A DNA stretch of 64,000 nucleotides from Pseudomonas sp. MWU15-20650 (GCF_023242475.1 NZ_JALJFG010000029.1:18839-82838); one strand, 5' to 3'. Positions 54,469-63,927 are shown, counted from the first letter of the stretch. Program-made: numbers and translations. Notes: a model not told the origin generated them from the sequence alone.

Positions 54469-57400
54469 ATGCCGCAGTTCTTTATTGACCGCCCGGTGTT
54501 CGCCTGGGTGGTGGCCCTGTTCATCCTGCTGGCCGGTGCACTGGCCATTCCGCAGTTGCCGGTGGCCCAGTACCCTAACGTCGCACCGCCGAAGGTGGAA
54601 ATCTACGCGGTGTACCCGGGTGCGTCGGCCCAGACCCTGGACGAAAGCGTGGTCAGCCTGATCGAGCAAGAGCTCAACGGCGCCGATCACCTGCTGTACT
54701 TCGAGTCCCAGAGCAGCCTGGGATCGGCGACGATTACCGCCACCTTCCAACCGGGCACCAACCCGGAAATGGCCCAGGTTGATGTACAAAACCGCCTCAA
54801 GGCCGTGGAGCCACGCTTGCCTCAAGCTGTGACCCAGCAAGGGTTGCAGGTGGAGAAAGTGTCCGCCGGTTTCCTGCTGCTGGTGACCTTGACCTCCAGC
54901 GACGGCAAACTCAATGACGTGGCGCTCAGCGATTACCTGGCGCGCAACGTGATGAACGAACTCAAGCGCCTCGACGGCGTGGGCAAGGCGCAGTTGTATG
55001 GTGCCGAACGGGCCATGCGCATCTGGATCGACCCGCAGAAGCTGATTGGCTTCAACCTGACCCCGGCCGACGTCAACGCCGCGATCAGCGCACAGAACGC
55101 CCAGGTCTCGGCGGGCAGCATTGGTGATTTGCCGGGGACCAAGACCCAGGAAATCACTGCCGCCATTTTGGTCAAGGGCCAGCTGTCGACGCCGGCGGAA
55201 TTCGCCGACATCGTGCTCAAGGCCAACCCCGACGGTTCCACCGTGCGCATCGGCGATGTGGCGCGGGTGGAAATCGGCAGCCAGGAATACCAATTCTCCA
55301 CGCGCCTGAACGGCAAGCCCTCCACCGCCGTCAGCGTGCAGCTGTCGCCGGGGGCCAATGCGCTGAACACCGCCACCCTGGTGCGGGCGAAGATGGACGA
55401 GCTGTCGCGCTACTTCCCGGCCAATGTGGAATACAAGATCCCGTACGACACCTCGCCGTTCGTCAAAGTCTCGATCACCAAGGTGGTCTACACCCTGCTT
55501 GAGGCCATGGCGCTGGTGTTTGCGGTGATGTTCCTGTTCTTGCAGAACGTGCGCTACACCTTGATCCCGACCCTGGTGGTACCGATTGCGTTGATGGGCA
55601 CCTTCGCCACCATGTTGCTGCTGGGCTTCTCGATCAACGTACTGACCATGTTCGGCATGGTACTGGCGATCGGTATCCTGGTGGACGATGCGATTGTGGT
55701 GGTGGAAAACGTCGAGCGGATCATGGCCACCGAGGGCCTGTCGCCCAAAGACGCGACGAAGAAAGCCATGGGCCAGATCACGGGGGCCATCGTCGGCATC
55801 ACCCTGGTATTGGTCGCGGTGTTCCTGCCGATGGCCTTCATGCCCGGTTCAGTGGGGGTGATCTACCAGCAGTTCTCGCTGTCGATGGCCACCTCGATCC
55901 TGTTCTCGGCGTTCCTCGCCCTGACCTTGACCCCGGCCCTGTGCGCCACCTTGCTCAAGCCGATTGCCAAGGGCGAGCACCACGCCAAGGGTGGGTTCTT
56001 TGGCGGGTTCAACCGGCGCTTCGAACAGCTCACCGACCGCTATGAAGGTTGGGTGGCGTATGCGCTCAAGCGCAGCGGCCGCTACCTGTTGATCTACCTG
56101 GTACTGCTGGTGGGCATGGGGGTGCTGTTCAGCCGCCTGCCCTCCTCGTTCCTGCCCGTGGAAGACCAGGGTTACACCATCACCGATATCCAGCTGCCGC
56201 CGGGCGCCAGCAAGAACCGCACGGTGCAGGTGGCCGAGCAGATCGAAGCGCACAACGCCGAAGAGCCGGGCGTGGGTGACACCACCATGATCATGGGCTT
56301 CAGTTTCTCCGGTTCCGGGCAGAACGCGGCGTTGGCCTTTACCACGCTCAAGGACTGGTCGCAGCGTGGCAGCGATGACTCGGCGTCGTCGATTGCCGAC
56401 CGCGCCAACATGGCCTTCAGCGAACTCAAGGACGCGATTGCCTATGCGATCCTGCCGCCACCGGTGGACGGCCTGGGGACCTCCAGTGGTTTCGAGTTCC
56501 GTTTGCAGGACCGTGGCGGTGTCGGCCATGCCGGGTTGATGGCCGCGCGTACCGAATTGCTGGAGGCAGCGGCGAAAAGCCCGATCCTGGCCAATGTGCG
56601 CGAAAGCGCCCTGGCCGAAGCGCCGCAAGTGCAGCTGGAAGTCGACCGCAAGCAGGCCAACGCCCTGGGTGTCTCGTTTGCCGATGTGGGCAATGTGCTG
56701 TCGTCGGCCATCGGCTCGGCGTATATCAACGACTTCCCCAACCAGGGCCGCATGCAACGGGTGGTGGTGCAGGCCGAGGGTGACCAGCGCAGCCAGGTGG
56801 CCGACCTGATGAAGATCAACGTGCGTAACAACGCCGGGAAGATGGTGCCGTTGTCGGCGTTTGTCGAAGCCAAGTGGACCCAGGGCCCGGCGCAGCTGAC
56901 GCGTTACAACGGTTACCCGGCCATCGCCATCAGCGGCGAAGCGGCACCCGGGCACAGCACCGGCGAGGCGATGGAAGAAGTCCAGCGCCTGGTCGGCCAA
57001 CTGCCTGCCGGCCTGGGCCAGGAATGGACCGGGTTGTCATTGCAGGAGCGCCTGTCGGGTTCCCAGGCACCGCTGCTGCTGGGCCTGTCGTTGCTGATTG
57101 TGTTCCTGTGCCTGGCCGCGCTGTATGAGAGTTGGTCGATCCCGACGTCGGTGTTGCTGGTGGTGCCACTGGGTGTGCTCGGCGCGGTTTTGGCCGTGTC
57201 CCTGCGCGGGATGCCCAACGATGTGTTCTTCAAGGTCGGCTTGATCACCATCATCGGCCTGTCGGCGAAGAACGCGATCTTGATCATCGAATTTGCCAAG
57301 GATTTGTATGACCAGGGTGAAGACTTGATCGACGCCACCTTGAAGGCTGCGCGGTTGCGTCTGCGGCCGATCATCATGACCTCGCTGGCGTTTATCCTCG

Positions 57401-57558
57401 GCGTGGTGCCGTTGGCGATTGCCACAGGTGCCAGTTCGGCAAGCCAGCAGGCGATTGGTACCGGCGTGATTGGCGGGATGATCACCGCGACACTGGCGGT
57501 CGTGTTTGTACCGGTGTTTTTTGTGGTGGTGATGAAGTTGGTACGCAAAAAGCCCTGA
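54469..57558 (+). CDS. mexN: RND efflux permease, MexN-like
   Basis: A 1029-residue HAE1-family permease beginning MPQFFIDRPVFAWVVALFIL, the canonical family start. The helix 4 proton-relay pair is in GILVDDAIVVVENVERIM, and helix 10-12 landmarks (GLSAKNAILIIEFAKDL, RLRPIIMTSLAFILG) are intact. Length and spacing are normal. It lies 6 bp after mexM. Without its own outer membrane protein it probably uses OprM or another shared channel. Substrates unknown; MexMN exports amphenicols in P. aeruginosa. Confidence 0.85.
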   Translation: MPQFFIDRPVFAWVVALFILLAGALAIPQLPVAQYPNVAPPKVEIYAVYPGASAQTLDESVVSLIEQELNGADHLLYFESQSSLGSATITATFQPGTNPEMAQVDVQNRLKAVEPRLPQAVTQQGLQVEKVSAGFLLLVTLTSSDGKLNDVALSDYLARNVMNELKRLDGVGKAQLYGAERAMRIWIDPQKLIGFNLTPADVNAAISAQNAQVSAGSIGDLPGTKTQEITAAILVKGQLSTPAEFADIVLKANPDGSTVRIGDVARVEIGSQEYQFSTRLNGKPSTAVSVQLSPGANALNTATLVRAKMDELSRYFPANVEYKIPYDTSPFVKVSITKVVYTLLEAMALVFAVMFLFLQNVRYTLIPTLVVPIALMGTFATMLLLGFSINVLTMFGMVLAIGILVDDAIVVVENVERIMATEGLSPKDATKKAMGQITGAIVGITLVLVAVFLPMAFMPGSVGVIYQQFSLSMATSILFSAFLALTLTPALCATLLKPIAKGEHHAKGGFFGGFNRRFEQLTDRYEGWVAYALKRSGRYLLIYLVLLVGMGVLFSRLPSSFLPVEDQGYTITDIQLPPGASKNRTVQVAEQIEAHNAEEPGVGDTTMIMGFSFSGSGQNAALAFTTLKDWSQRGSDDSASSIADRANMAFSELKDAIAYAILPPPVDGLGTSSGFEFRLQDRGGVGHAGLMAARTELLEAAAKSPILANVRESALAEAPQVQLEVDRKQANALGVSFADVGNVLSSAIGSAYINDFPNQGRMQRVVVQAEGDQRSQVADLMKINVRNNAGKMVPLSAFVEAKWTQGPAQLTRYNGYPAIAISGEAAPGHSTGEAMEEVQRLVGQLPAGLGQEWTGLSLQERLSGSQAPLLLGLSLLIVFLCLAALYESWSIPTSVLLVVPLGVLGAVLAVSLRGMPNDVFFKVGLITIIGLSAKNAILIIEFAKDLYDQGEDLIDATLKAARLRLRPIIMTSLAFILGVVPLAIATGASSASQQAIGTGVIGGMITATLAVVFVPVFFVVVMKLVRKKP

Positions 57559-57597
57559 TGCCAGTCAGTTAGGCGCTAGAACAAGCAACCGATAACC

Positions 57598-57628
57598 TGT
57601 GGCGAGCGGGGCAAGCCTGCTCACCACA
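57598..57628. repeat. Short REP element after mexN
   Basis: TGTGGCGAGCGGGGCAAGCC, then TGCTCACCACA, forms an imperfect hairpin of the same type as the first part of the repeat at 7527, including similar preceding sequence from about 57565 (CAGTCAGTTA, GCGCTA, AGCAACCG). It may act as the transcript end for mexN. Confidence 0.7.
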
Positions 57629-57700
57629 GACAAGGTAGCCAGTGAGTCAGAAGATTCAGAATGCGCTAAGGTGCTCACAAATAGCCATTTGTGAGCTGCC

Positions 57701-58342
57701 ATGCCCTTCCTCGCCCGTACCCACCCTCGCCTCTCCGCTGCCTCTGTGCTCGGCCTTGCCGTCGGCATCCTGGCGCCGGCCGATACCCTTGTCAGCAAAA
57801 TCCTGATCGGCTGGAACGCCGGCGTCTGGACCTACCTGGCGCTGATGCTGTGGCTGACCATCCGCGCCAAGGCCGAAGATGTAAGGCGCATTGCTGAAGT
57901 CGAGGATGAGAACGCCAGCCTCGTGCTGTTCATGGTGTGCATCTCCGCGATCGCCAGCCTGGCAACCATCACCTTCGAGTTGGTGGGCACCAAGGACCTG
58001 GCCAGCACCGAACGCCTGCTGCATTACGCCTTTACCGGCGTGACCGTGATCGGTTCCTGGCTGCTGATCGGCATGATTTTCAGCGTGCATTACGCTCGAC
58101 TGTTTTACAACTGGGAGGGCAAGGAGCCGGCACTGCGTTTTGCCGAAGACCTGCGCACGCCCAATTACTGGGACTTCCTGTACTTCTCTTTCACCATCGG
58201 CGTGGCCGTGCAAACCGCGGACGTGGGCGTTGCAACGCGCAGCATGCGCAAAGTGGTGCTGGGGCAATCGTTGATCGGGTTTCTGTTCAACACGGCGATT
58301 CTGGGTTTCTCGATCAACATCGCCGCCGGGTTGTTTGGCTAG
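57701..58342 (+). CDS. DUF1345 membrane protein
   Basis: A 213-residue inner membrane protein with about five helices (for example VLGLAVGILAP, TYLALMLWLTI, LVLFMVCISAIASLATITF, WLLIGMIFSVHYARLFY, VVLGQSLIGFLFNTAILGFS). The motif PNYWDFLYFSFTIGVAVQTADV fits DUF1345. Function unknown. The ribosome binding site is weak. It is probably a single-gene unit between mexN and the AraC remnant. Confidence 0.85.
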   Translation: MPFLARTHPRLSAASVLGLAVGILAPADTLVSKILIGWNAGVWTYLALMLWLTIRAKAEDVRRIAEVEDENASLVLFMVCISAIASLATITFELVGTKDLASTERLLHYAFTGVTVIGSWLLIGMIFSVHYARLFYNWEGKEPALRFAEDLRTPNYWDFLYFSFTIGVAVQTADVGVATRSMRKVVLGQSLIGFLFNTAILGFSINIAAGLFG

Positions 58343-58391
58343 GCTGCACAAACCTTCTAGACCCTCACTGCGGCCATGCGTATGACCCACA

Positions 58392-58523
58392 TGGCACGAC
58401 AGCTACCTGGTAGGCGTCACCGAACAAGGCGTGCAGCAATTCAACTGCCGGCGCATGCGGCATGACAGCGTACCGGGTCAGGTGTTCCTGCTGGAACCTG
58501 GCGAACTCCACGATGGCAATGCC
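58392..58523 (+). pseudogene. Remnant of an AraC-family regulator (N-terminal sensor part)
   Basis: The frame reads WHDSYLVGVTEQGVQQFNCR and PGQVFLLEPGELHDGNA, the conserved cupin segment of AraC-type regulators, with no start codon upstream in frame and nothing of the helix-turn-helix downstream. About 44 codons remain of a protein normally near 280. The rest of the 383-bp gap (58343-58725) holds only the PtxS operator. Confidence 0.7.
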
Positions 58524-58677
58524 AGAGGTTCTGTTGGGGTCATTGAACACCTCCTCCGGTCCAGCCGATACTGTCAAAACTCACAGGTAGGAGTACCGCT
58601 CGCCTGCTTTCCTCCTACCAACCAGTGGCGACACCCGACCAAGATTCTCTTGACGAAGAGGATGGGCTAGTGTTTTC

Positions 58678-58691
58678 TGAAACCGGTTTCA
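58678..58691. promoter_or_regulatory. PtxS operator upstream of ptxS
   Basis: TGAAACCGGTTTCA, a perfect 14-bp palindrome identical to the operator known for PtxS, 34 bp before the ptxS start. It implies autorepression relieved by 2-ketogluconate. Confidence 0.93.
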
Positions 58692-58725
58692 ACCCGTTAC
58701 CCATTCCAATAAGAAAGGCGTTACC

Positions 58726-59787
58726 GTGACCTCATTCTCCGCTGCCCAGCGCAGCCGCGTGACCATGCTCGATGTCGCCGAGCGCGCCGGTGTGTCCAAG
58801 GCCAGCGTGTCGCGCTTTATCGGCGATGACCGCGCCCTGCTCTCCGATGCCATCGCCCTGCGCATCGAACAGGCCATCGCCGAACTCGGCTACCGCCCCA
58901 ACCAGATGGCCCGTGGCCTCAAGCGTGGGCGCACACGCCTGATCGGCATGCTGGTGGCGGATATCCGCAACCCCTATTCCATTGCCGTGATGCACGGCGT
59001 CGAAACCGCCTGTCGCCAGCACGGCTACAGCCTGGTGGTGTGCAACACCGACCGCGATGACGAGCAGGAGCGCCAGCACCTGGCCGCGCTGCGCTCGTAC
59101 AACATCGAAGGCTTGATCGTGAACACCCTGGGCCATCACCTCGACCAACTGCTGGAACTGCAACGGGAAATGCCCCTGGTGCTGGTGGACCGCAAGGTCG
59201 CGCCGTTGCACAGCGATCTGGTGGGCCTGGATAACCCCGCGGCGGTGCGTATGGCGGTGGAACACCTGGAGCAGCAGGGTTATCGCGACGTGTTGTTGGT
59301 GAGCGAGGCCACCGATGGCACCAGCTCACGGCTGGAGCGCCTGGAGAGTTTCAACGCCGAGATTGCCCAGCGCCCGGCGTTGACAGGTGCCGTGGTTGAA
59401 CTGGATGGCGAACTGCAAAACCGTCTGCAAGCCTTTCTCGCCAAACCCGGTCTCAAGGCACTGTTTTGCGCCAACGGCGTAGCGGCACTGGCCTGCACCC
59501 ATGCGCTCAAGGCCCTGGGCTGCGACCTGTTCGGCGAGGTGGGCTTGATCGCCCTGGATGACCTGGACTGGTACCCGCTGGTGGGTAACGGCATCACCGC
59601 CCTCGCCCAGCCGACGCAAGCGATCGGCGCCAGTGCGTTCGACTGTTTGCTCAAGCGCTTGCGCGGCGATACCGCCCCGACCCGCACCCTGGATTTCTCG
59701 CCCGAGCTGATCATTCGCGGCTCGACTCAACTCCCTGTGAGAGGGGGCTTGCTCCCGATAGCAGTGGGTCAGCTACAGATAAGTTGA
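58726..59787 (+). CDS. ptxS: LacI-family repressor PtxS
   Basis: A 353-residue regulator starting at GTG (AAAGG 7 bases ahead). Residues about 13-60 are the LacI helix-turn-helix and hinge (TMLDVAERAGVSKASVSRFI, YRPNQMARGLKRGRT); the rest is a periplasmic-binding-protein-like sensor that binds 2-ketogluconate. Two perfect operators flank the gene. The last 18 or so residues after IIRGST are encoded by the left half of a REPIN (from 59736), so the C-terminus carries a non-family tail (PVRGGLLPIAVGQLQIS). This tail is probably tolerated, as the sensor fold ends before it. Confidence 0.93.
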   Translation: MTSFSAAQRSRVTMLDVAERAGVSKASVSRFIGDDRALLSDAIALRIEQAIAELGYRPNQMARGLKRGRTRLIGMLVADIRNPYSIAVMHGVETACRQHGYSLVVCNTDRDDEQERQHLAALRSYNIEGLIVNTLGHHLDQLLELQREMPLVLVDRKVAPLHSDLVGLDNPAAVRMAVEHLEQQGYRDVLLVSEATDGTSSRLERLESFNAEIAQRPALTGAVVELDGELQNRLQAFLAKPGLKALFCANGVAALACTHALKALGCDLFGEVGLIALDDLDWYPLVGNGITALAQPTQAIGASAFDCLLKRLRGDTAPTRTLDFSPELIIRGSTQLPVRGGLLPIAVGQLQIS

Positions 59788-59824
59788 CAGACATACCGCA
59801 ATCGGGAGCAAGCCCTCTCCCACA
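59736..59824. repeat. REPIN overlapping the 3' end of ptxS
   Basis: Left arm TGTGAGAGGGGGCTTGCTCC and right arm ending AGCCCTCTCCCACA. The first 52 bases lie inside the ptxS reading frame and supply its stop codon. The right end is 20 bp from the second PtxS operator. Confidence 0.9.
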
Positions 59825-59844
59825 TTGTGTTCTGCGCATGAAAA

Positions 59845-59858
59845 TGAAACCGGTTTCA
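59845..59858. promoter_or_regulatory. PtxS operator upstream of kguE
   Basis: A second perfect TGAAACCGGTTTCA, 12 bp before the kguE start. It puts kguEKTD directly under PtxS repression. Confidence 0.93.
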
Positions 59859-59870
59859 GAGGTAATAACA

Positions 59871-60653
59871 ATGCACAAATACCCCGTCTCCATCAGCCTT
59901 TCCAGCTACGGCGCCGACTTTGTCCGCCAGCAAGGCCAGTTGAGTTTTGTCGAACTGCTGAGCACTGCCGGTGCCCAGCGCATCGAGTGGCGTGAAGAAC
60001 TGCTGACCACCGAGCACCCCGCCACCTTGGCCCAGGCCGCCGCCGAGCACGGTTTAGAGTCGGTATTTTCCTCGCCCCTTGAACTCTGGGTCGCCGGCCG
60101 CGCCCAGCCCAATGCCGACCTCGCCGCGACCCTGGACCGCGCCCACGCCTTCGGGTCGGGCTGGTTGAAGGTTTCCCTCGGCTACTTCACCGACACCAAC
60201 GACCTGCAAAGCCTGCACGCCCAGCTCAATCGCCACCCGGTCAAGTTGCTGGTGGAAAACGACCAGACCCTGCACGGCGGGCGCATCGAACCGATGCAAC
60301 GGTTTTTCACCGAGGTTGAACGCCTGGGCCTGCCGGTCAAGATGACCTTCGACATCGGCAATTGGCAGTGGCAGGACCAGTCCGCCCTCACCGCCGCACG
60401 CCTGCTGGGCCGGCATGTGGACTACCTGCACTGCAAGGCCGTGGCCCGGCGCGCCGATGGCAAGCTCGTCGCCTTACCGCCTGGCGCCACCGACCTGCAT
60501 CTGTGGGAACAACTGCTCAAGCATATGACTCAAGGTATTACCCGGGCCGTGGAATTTCCGTTGCAGGGCGATGACCTGATCGAGGTCACCGCCCAGCAGG
60601 TCGCCACCCTCGCCCACCTTGGCCAACCGCGCGTGGAGAATGCCCATGTCTGA
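59871..60653 (+). CDS. kguE: KguE, xylose isomerase-like TIM-barrel protein of 2-ketogluconate use
   Basis: A 260-residue protein of the sugar phosphate isomerase/epimerase superfamily: GAQRIEWREELLTTEH, then LKVSLGYFTD, LLVENDQT (metal-ligand type Glu-Asn), KMTFDIGNWQWQ and VDYLHCKAVARR. It is the first gene of the kgu operon; its exact reaction is unsettled in the literature I know. The ATG at 59871 has GAGG at a spacing of 9. Its last 8 bases overlap kguK. Confidence 0.9.
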   Translation: MHKYPVSISLSSYGADFVRQQGQLSFVELLSTAGAQRIEWREELLTTEHPATLAQAAAEHGLESVFSSPLELWVAGRAQPNADLAATLDRAHAFGSGWLKVSLGYFTDTNDLQSLHAQLNRHPVKLLVENDQTLHGGRIEPMQRFFTEVERLGLPVKMTFDIGNWQWQDQSALTAARLLGRHVDYLHCKAVARRADGKLVALPPGATDLHLWEQLLKHMTQGITRAVEFPLQGDDLIEVTAQQVATLAHLGQPRVENAHV

Positions 60654-61587
60654 GATCGATATCCTGTCGTTTGGTGAAACCATGGCGATGTTTGTCGCCG
60701 AGCAGACGGGCGACCTGGCCCAGGTCGAGCACTTTCACAAACGCATTGCCGGCGCCGACAGCAATGTCGCCATTGGCTTGTCGCGCCTGGGGTTCAGCGT
60801 CGCGTGGCTGAGCCGGGTGGGTAATGATTCCCACGGGCGCTTTGTGGTCGACACCCTGAAAAAAGAGGGGCTCGATTGCCGCCATGTGGCCGTGGACCCA
60901 CTGCACCCCACAGGGTTTCAGCTCAAGTCGCGGGAAGAGGCTGGCGCGGATCCCCAGGTGGAATACTTCCGCAAAGGCTCCGCCGCCAGCCATTTGTCCA
61001 TCGCCGCGATCAGCCCCGCGCTGCTGCAAGCCCGCCACCTGCACGCCACCGGAATTCCGCCTGCGTTGTCCGATGCCACGCGGGCACTTTCCTTCGAGCT
61101 GATGACCCAGATGCGCAAGGCCGGGCGCAGCGTGTCGTTCGACCCGAACCTGCGCCCTTCACTGTGGGCCAGCCAGGCGCAGATGATCCGCGAGATCAAC
61201 ACCCTCGCGGGCCTGGCCGACTGGGTATTGCCGGGCCTGAGCGAAGGCCGTTTGCTCACCGGTTTCGACGCCCCCGCCGACATCGCCGCCTTTTACCTCG
61301 ACCAAGGCGCCGAAGCCGTGGCGATCAAGCTCGGCCCCGATGGGGCCTACTACCGCACCCACATGGACCAGGGCTTTGTCGCCGCCGTGCCGGTGGAAAA
61401 AGTGGTGGACACCGTGGGTGCCGGCGATGGTTTTGCCGTCGGCATGGTCAGCGCCCTGTTGGAAAACCTCAGCGTCCCCGAGGCGGTACAGCGCGGCAAC
61501 TGGATCGGCAGCCGCGCCGTGCAAAGCCGTGGCGATATGGAAGGTCTGCCCACCCGTTCTGAGTTACCTGCCCGATCCGTTGCCTAA
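60646..61587 (+). CDS. kguK: 2-ketogluconokinase KguK
   Basis: A 313-residue PfkB-family kinase making 2-keto-6-phosphogluconate. Start MSEIDILSFGETMAMF, substrate-binding GADSNVAIGLSRLG, and the C-terminal signature DTVGAGDGFAVGMVSA with the catalytic Asp. The start overlaps kguE by 8 bp (ATGTCTGA), so translation is coupled. An earlier in-frame start at 60619 lies inside kguE and was rejected. Confidence 0.93.
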   Translation: MSEIDILSFGETMAMFVAEQTGDLAQVEHFHKRIAGADSNVAIGLSRLGFSVAWLSRVGNDSHGRFVVDTLKKEGLDCRHVAVDPLHPTGFQLKSREEAGADPQVEYFRKGSAASHLSIAAISPALLQARHLHATGIPPALSDATRALSFELMTQMRKAGRSVSFDPNLRPSLWASQAQMIREINTLAGLADWVLPGLSEGRLLTGFDAPADIAAFYLDQGAEAVAIKLGPDGAYYRTHMDQGFVAAVPVEKVVDTVGAGDGFAVGMVSALLENLSVPEAVQRGNWIGSRAVQSRGDMEGLPTRSELPARSVA

Positions 61588-61632
61588 CCCACTACCTGTT
61601 GCCACAACTACAACAAGCTCAGGAGCAACCCC

Positions 61633-62928
61633 ATGGAAACCGTGAAACTCGCCACCCGCCGTTGGTGGTACATCATGCCTATCGTGTTTATCACCTACAG
61701 CCTGGCCTACCTGGACCGCGCCAACTACGGCTTCGCCGCCGCCTCCGGGATGGCCGAAGACCTGATGATCACCCCCGGCATGTCATCGCTGCTGGGCGCA
61801 TTGTTCTTTCTTGGCTACTTTTTCTTCCAGGTGCCGGGGGCGCTCTACGCGCAGAAGCGCAGCGTCAAGAAGCTGATTTTCGTCAGCCTGATCCTCTGGG
61901 GCGGTTTGGCGACGCTGACCGGCGTGGTGTCCAACGCCTACATGCTGATTGCCATTCGCTTCATGCTCGGGGTGGTCGAAGCGGCCGTGATGCCGGCCAT
62001 GCTGGTGTACCTGTGCCACTGGTTCACCCGTGCCGAACGCTCGCGGGCCAATACCTTCCTGATCCTCGGCAACCCGGTGACCATGCTCTGGATGTCGGTG
62101 GTCTCGGGCTACCTGGTGCAGCATTTCAGCTGGCGCTGGATGTTTATTGTCGAAGGCTTGCCGGCGGTGATCTGGGCGTTTATCTGGTGGCGCCTGGCCG
62201 ATGAGCGTCCCAAGGATGCCAAGTGGCTCGACGACGCTGAAAAACACAGCCTGGAAGCCGCCCTCGCCGCCGAGCAGGTCGGTATCAAAGCGGTGAAGAA
62301 CTATGGCGAAGCCTTTCGCTCACCCAAGGTGATCATCCTTGCCCTGCAATTTTTCTGCTGGAGCATCGGGGTGTATGGCTTTGTGCTGTGGTTGCCGTCG
62401 ATCCTCAAGGCTGGGCTGCAAATGGACATGGTCGAAGCCGGCTGGCTCTCGGCGCTGCCGTACCTGGCAGCCGTGATCGGCATGCTCGTGGTGTCCTGGG
62501 GCTCGGACAAACTGCAAAAACGTAAACGCTTTGTGTGGCCGCCGCTGTTGATTGCGTCCATCGCCTTCTATGCGTCCTACGCACTGGGGGCCGAACATTT
62601 CTGGTGGTCCTACAGCCTGCTGGTGATCGCCGGGGCGTGCATGTATGCACCCTACGGCCCGTTCTTCGCCATCGTTCCGGAAATCCTCCCGGCCAACGTC
62701 GCCGGTGGCGCCATGGCGCTGATCAACAGCATGGGCGCGCTGGGTTCGTTCGGCGGCTCCTACCTGGTGGGTTACCTCAACAGCAGCACCGGCTCACCCG
62801 GTGCCTCGTACCTGCTGATGAGCGGCGCATTACTGCTGTCGGTGGTGCTGACCATTTTTCTCAAGCCCGGCGCCAGTGACCGCAAGCACGCCCCGGTGCC
62901 TCACTTTGAATTGAAGGCCAGATCCTGA
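61633..62928 (+). CDS. kguT: 2-ketogluconate transporter KguT (MFS)
   Basis: A 431-residue major facilitator of the anion:cation symporter type with twelve helices. The helix 1-2 region ITYSLAYLDRANYGFAAASG and the mid-protein RSRANTFLILGNPVTMLW are characteristic. It imports 2-ketogluconate. The start has AGGAG at good spacing, 45 bp after kguK. Its stop overlaps the kguD start by one base. Confidence 0.93.
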   Translation: METVKLATRRWWYIMPIVFITYSLAYLDRANYGFAAASGMAEDLMITPGMSSLLGALFFLGYFFFQVPGALYAQKRSVKKLIFVSLILWGGLATLTGVVSNAYMLIAIRFMLGVVEAAVMPAMLVYLCHWFTRAERSRANTFLILGNPVTMLWMSVVSGYLVQHFSWRWMFIVEGLPAVIWAFIWWRLADERPKDAKWLDDAEKHSLEAALAAEQVGIKAVKNYGEAFRSPKVIILALQFFCWSIGVYGFVLWLPSILKAGLQMDMVEAGWLSALPYLAAVIGMLVVSWGSDKLQKRKRFVWPPLLIASIAFYASYALGAEHFWWSYSLLVIAGACMYAPYGPFFAIVPEILPANVAGGAMALINSMGALGSFGGSYLVGYLNSSTGSPGASYLLMSGALLLSVVLTIFLKPGASDRKHAPVPHFELKARS

Positions 62929-63905
62929 TGAAAAAGTCTGTGGTGTTATACAAGAAACTCTCCGCGCAGCTGATGGCTCGCCTGCAGGAGCAGGCCGAGG
63001 TCACGCTGATCGACGCACTGGATGAAACCGGCCTGGCCAAGCTGCGTGATGCCTTGCCGAGCGCCCAGGGCCTGCTCGGTGCCAGCTTGCGCCTGGACGC
63101 CAAGTTGCTGGACCTGGCGCCAAACCTCGAAGCGGTGGCCAGTGTCTCCGTGGGGGTCGACAACTACGACATCGACTACCTGACCCAGCGCGGCATCCTA
63201 CTCAGCAACACCCCGGATGTGCTCACCGAAACCACTGCCGACACCGGTTTCGCGCTGATCCTGGCAACAGCCAGGCGTGTCGTCGAACTGGCGGACATGG
63301 TGCGCGCCGGCCAGTGGAACAAAAACATCGGCCCGGCGCACTTTGGCAGCGATGTGCATGGCAAGACCCTGGGCATCATCGGCATGGGCCGCATCGGCGA
63401 AGCGTTGGCCCAGCGCGGGCATTTTGGCTTCGGCATGCCGGTGCTCTACCACAGCCATTCGCCCAAGCCTACGGTGGAGGCGCGCTTTGGCGCGCAATAC
63501 CGTAGCCTGCAGGACTTGCTCAAAGAGGCCGACTTTGTCTGCCTGACGTTGCCGTTGACGGCTGAAACCGAGCAACTGATCGGGGCCAAGGCGTTCGCGC
63601 TGATGGGGCCGGAGACGATCTTTATCAACATTTCCAGGGGCAAGGTGGTGGATGAAGCGGCGCTGGTCGACGCCTTGCAGCAGCGCACCATCCGCGCGGC
63701 CGGGTTGGATGTGTTCGAGAAAGAACCGCTGGACCACGCATCGCCGCTGCTGCGCTTGAACAATGTGGTGGCGACGCCGCATATCGGCTCGGCGACCCAT
63801 GAGACACGCGAAGCGATGGCCGCGTGTGCGGTGGACAATCTGCTGCAAGCCTTGGCCGGTGAAAAGCCTAAAAACCTGGTCAATCAAGCGGCCTGGAAGC
63901 AATAG
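62928..63905 (+). CDS. kguD: 2-keto-6-phosphogluconate / 2-ketogluconate reductase KguD
   Basis: A 325-residue D-isomer 2-hydroxyacid dehydrogenase. The Rossmann loop is LGIIGMGRIGEALAQRG (about 146-162). The catalytic Arg is in NISRGKVVDE, Glu in VFEKEPL, and His in TPHIGSATHETREAM. It reduces the phosphorylated ketogluconate to 6-phosphogluconate, feeding the Entner-Doudoroff pathway. It is the last gene of kguEKTD, followed 22 bp later by a REPIN. Confidence 0.94.
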   Translation: MKKSVVLYKKLSAQLMARLQEQAEVTLIDALDETGLAKLRDALPSAQGLLGASLRLDAKLLDLAPNLEAVASVSVGVDNYDIDYLTQRGILLSNTPDVLTETTADTGFALILATARRVVELADMVRAGQWNKNIGPAHFGSDVHGKTLGIIGMGRIGEALAQRGHFGFGMPVLYHSHSPKPTVEARFGAQYRSLQDLLKEADFVCLTLPLTAETEQLIGAKAFALMGPETIFINISRGKVVDEAALVDALQQRTIRAAGLDVFEKEPLDHASPLLRLNNVVATPHIGSATHETREAMAACAVDNLLQALAGEKPKNLVNQAAWKQ

Positions 63906-63927
63906 CTTCTGACACGACATAGACAAA

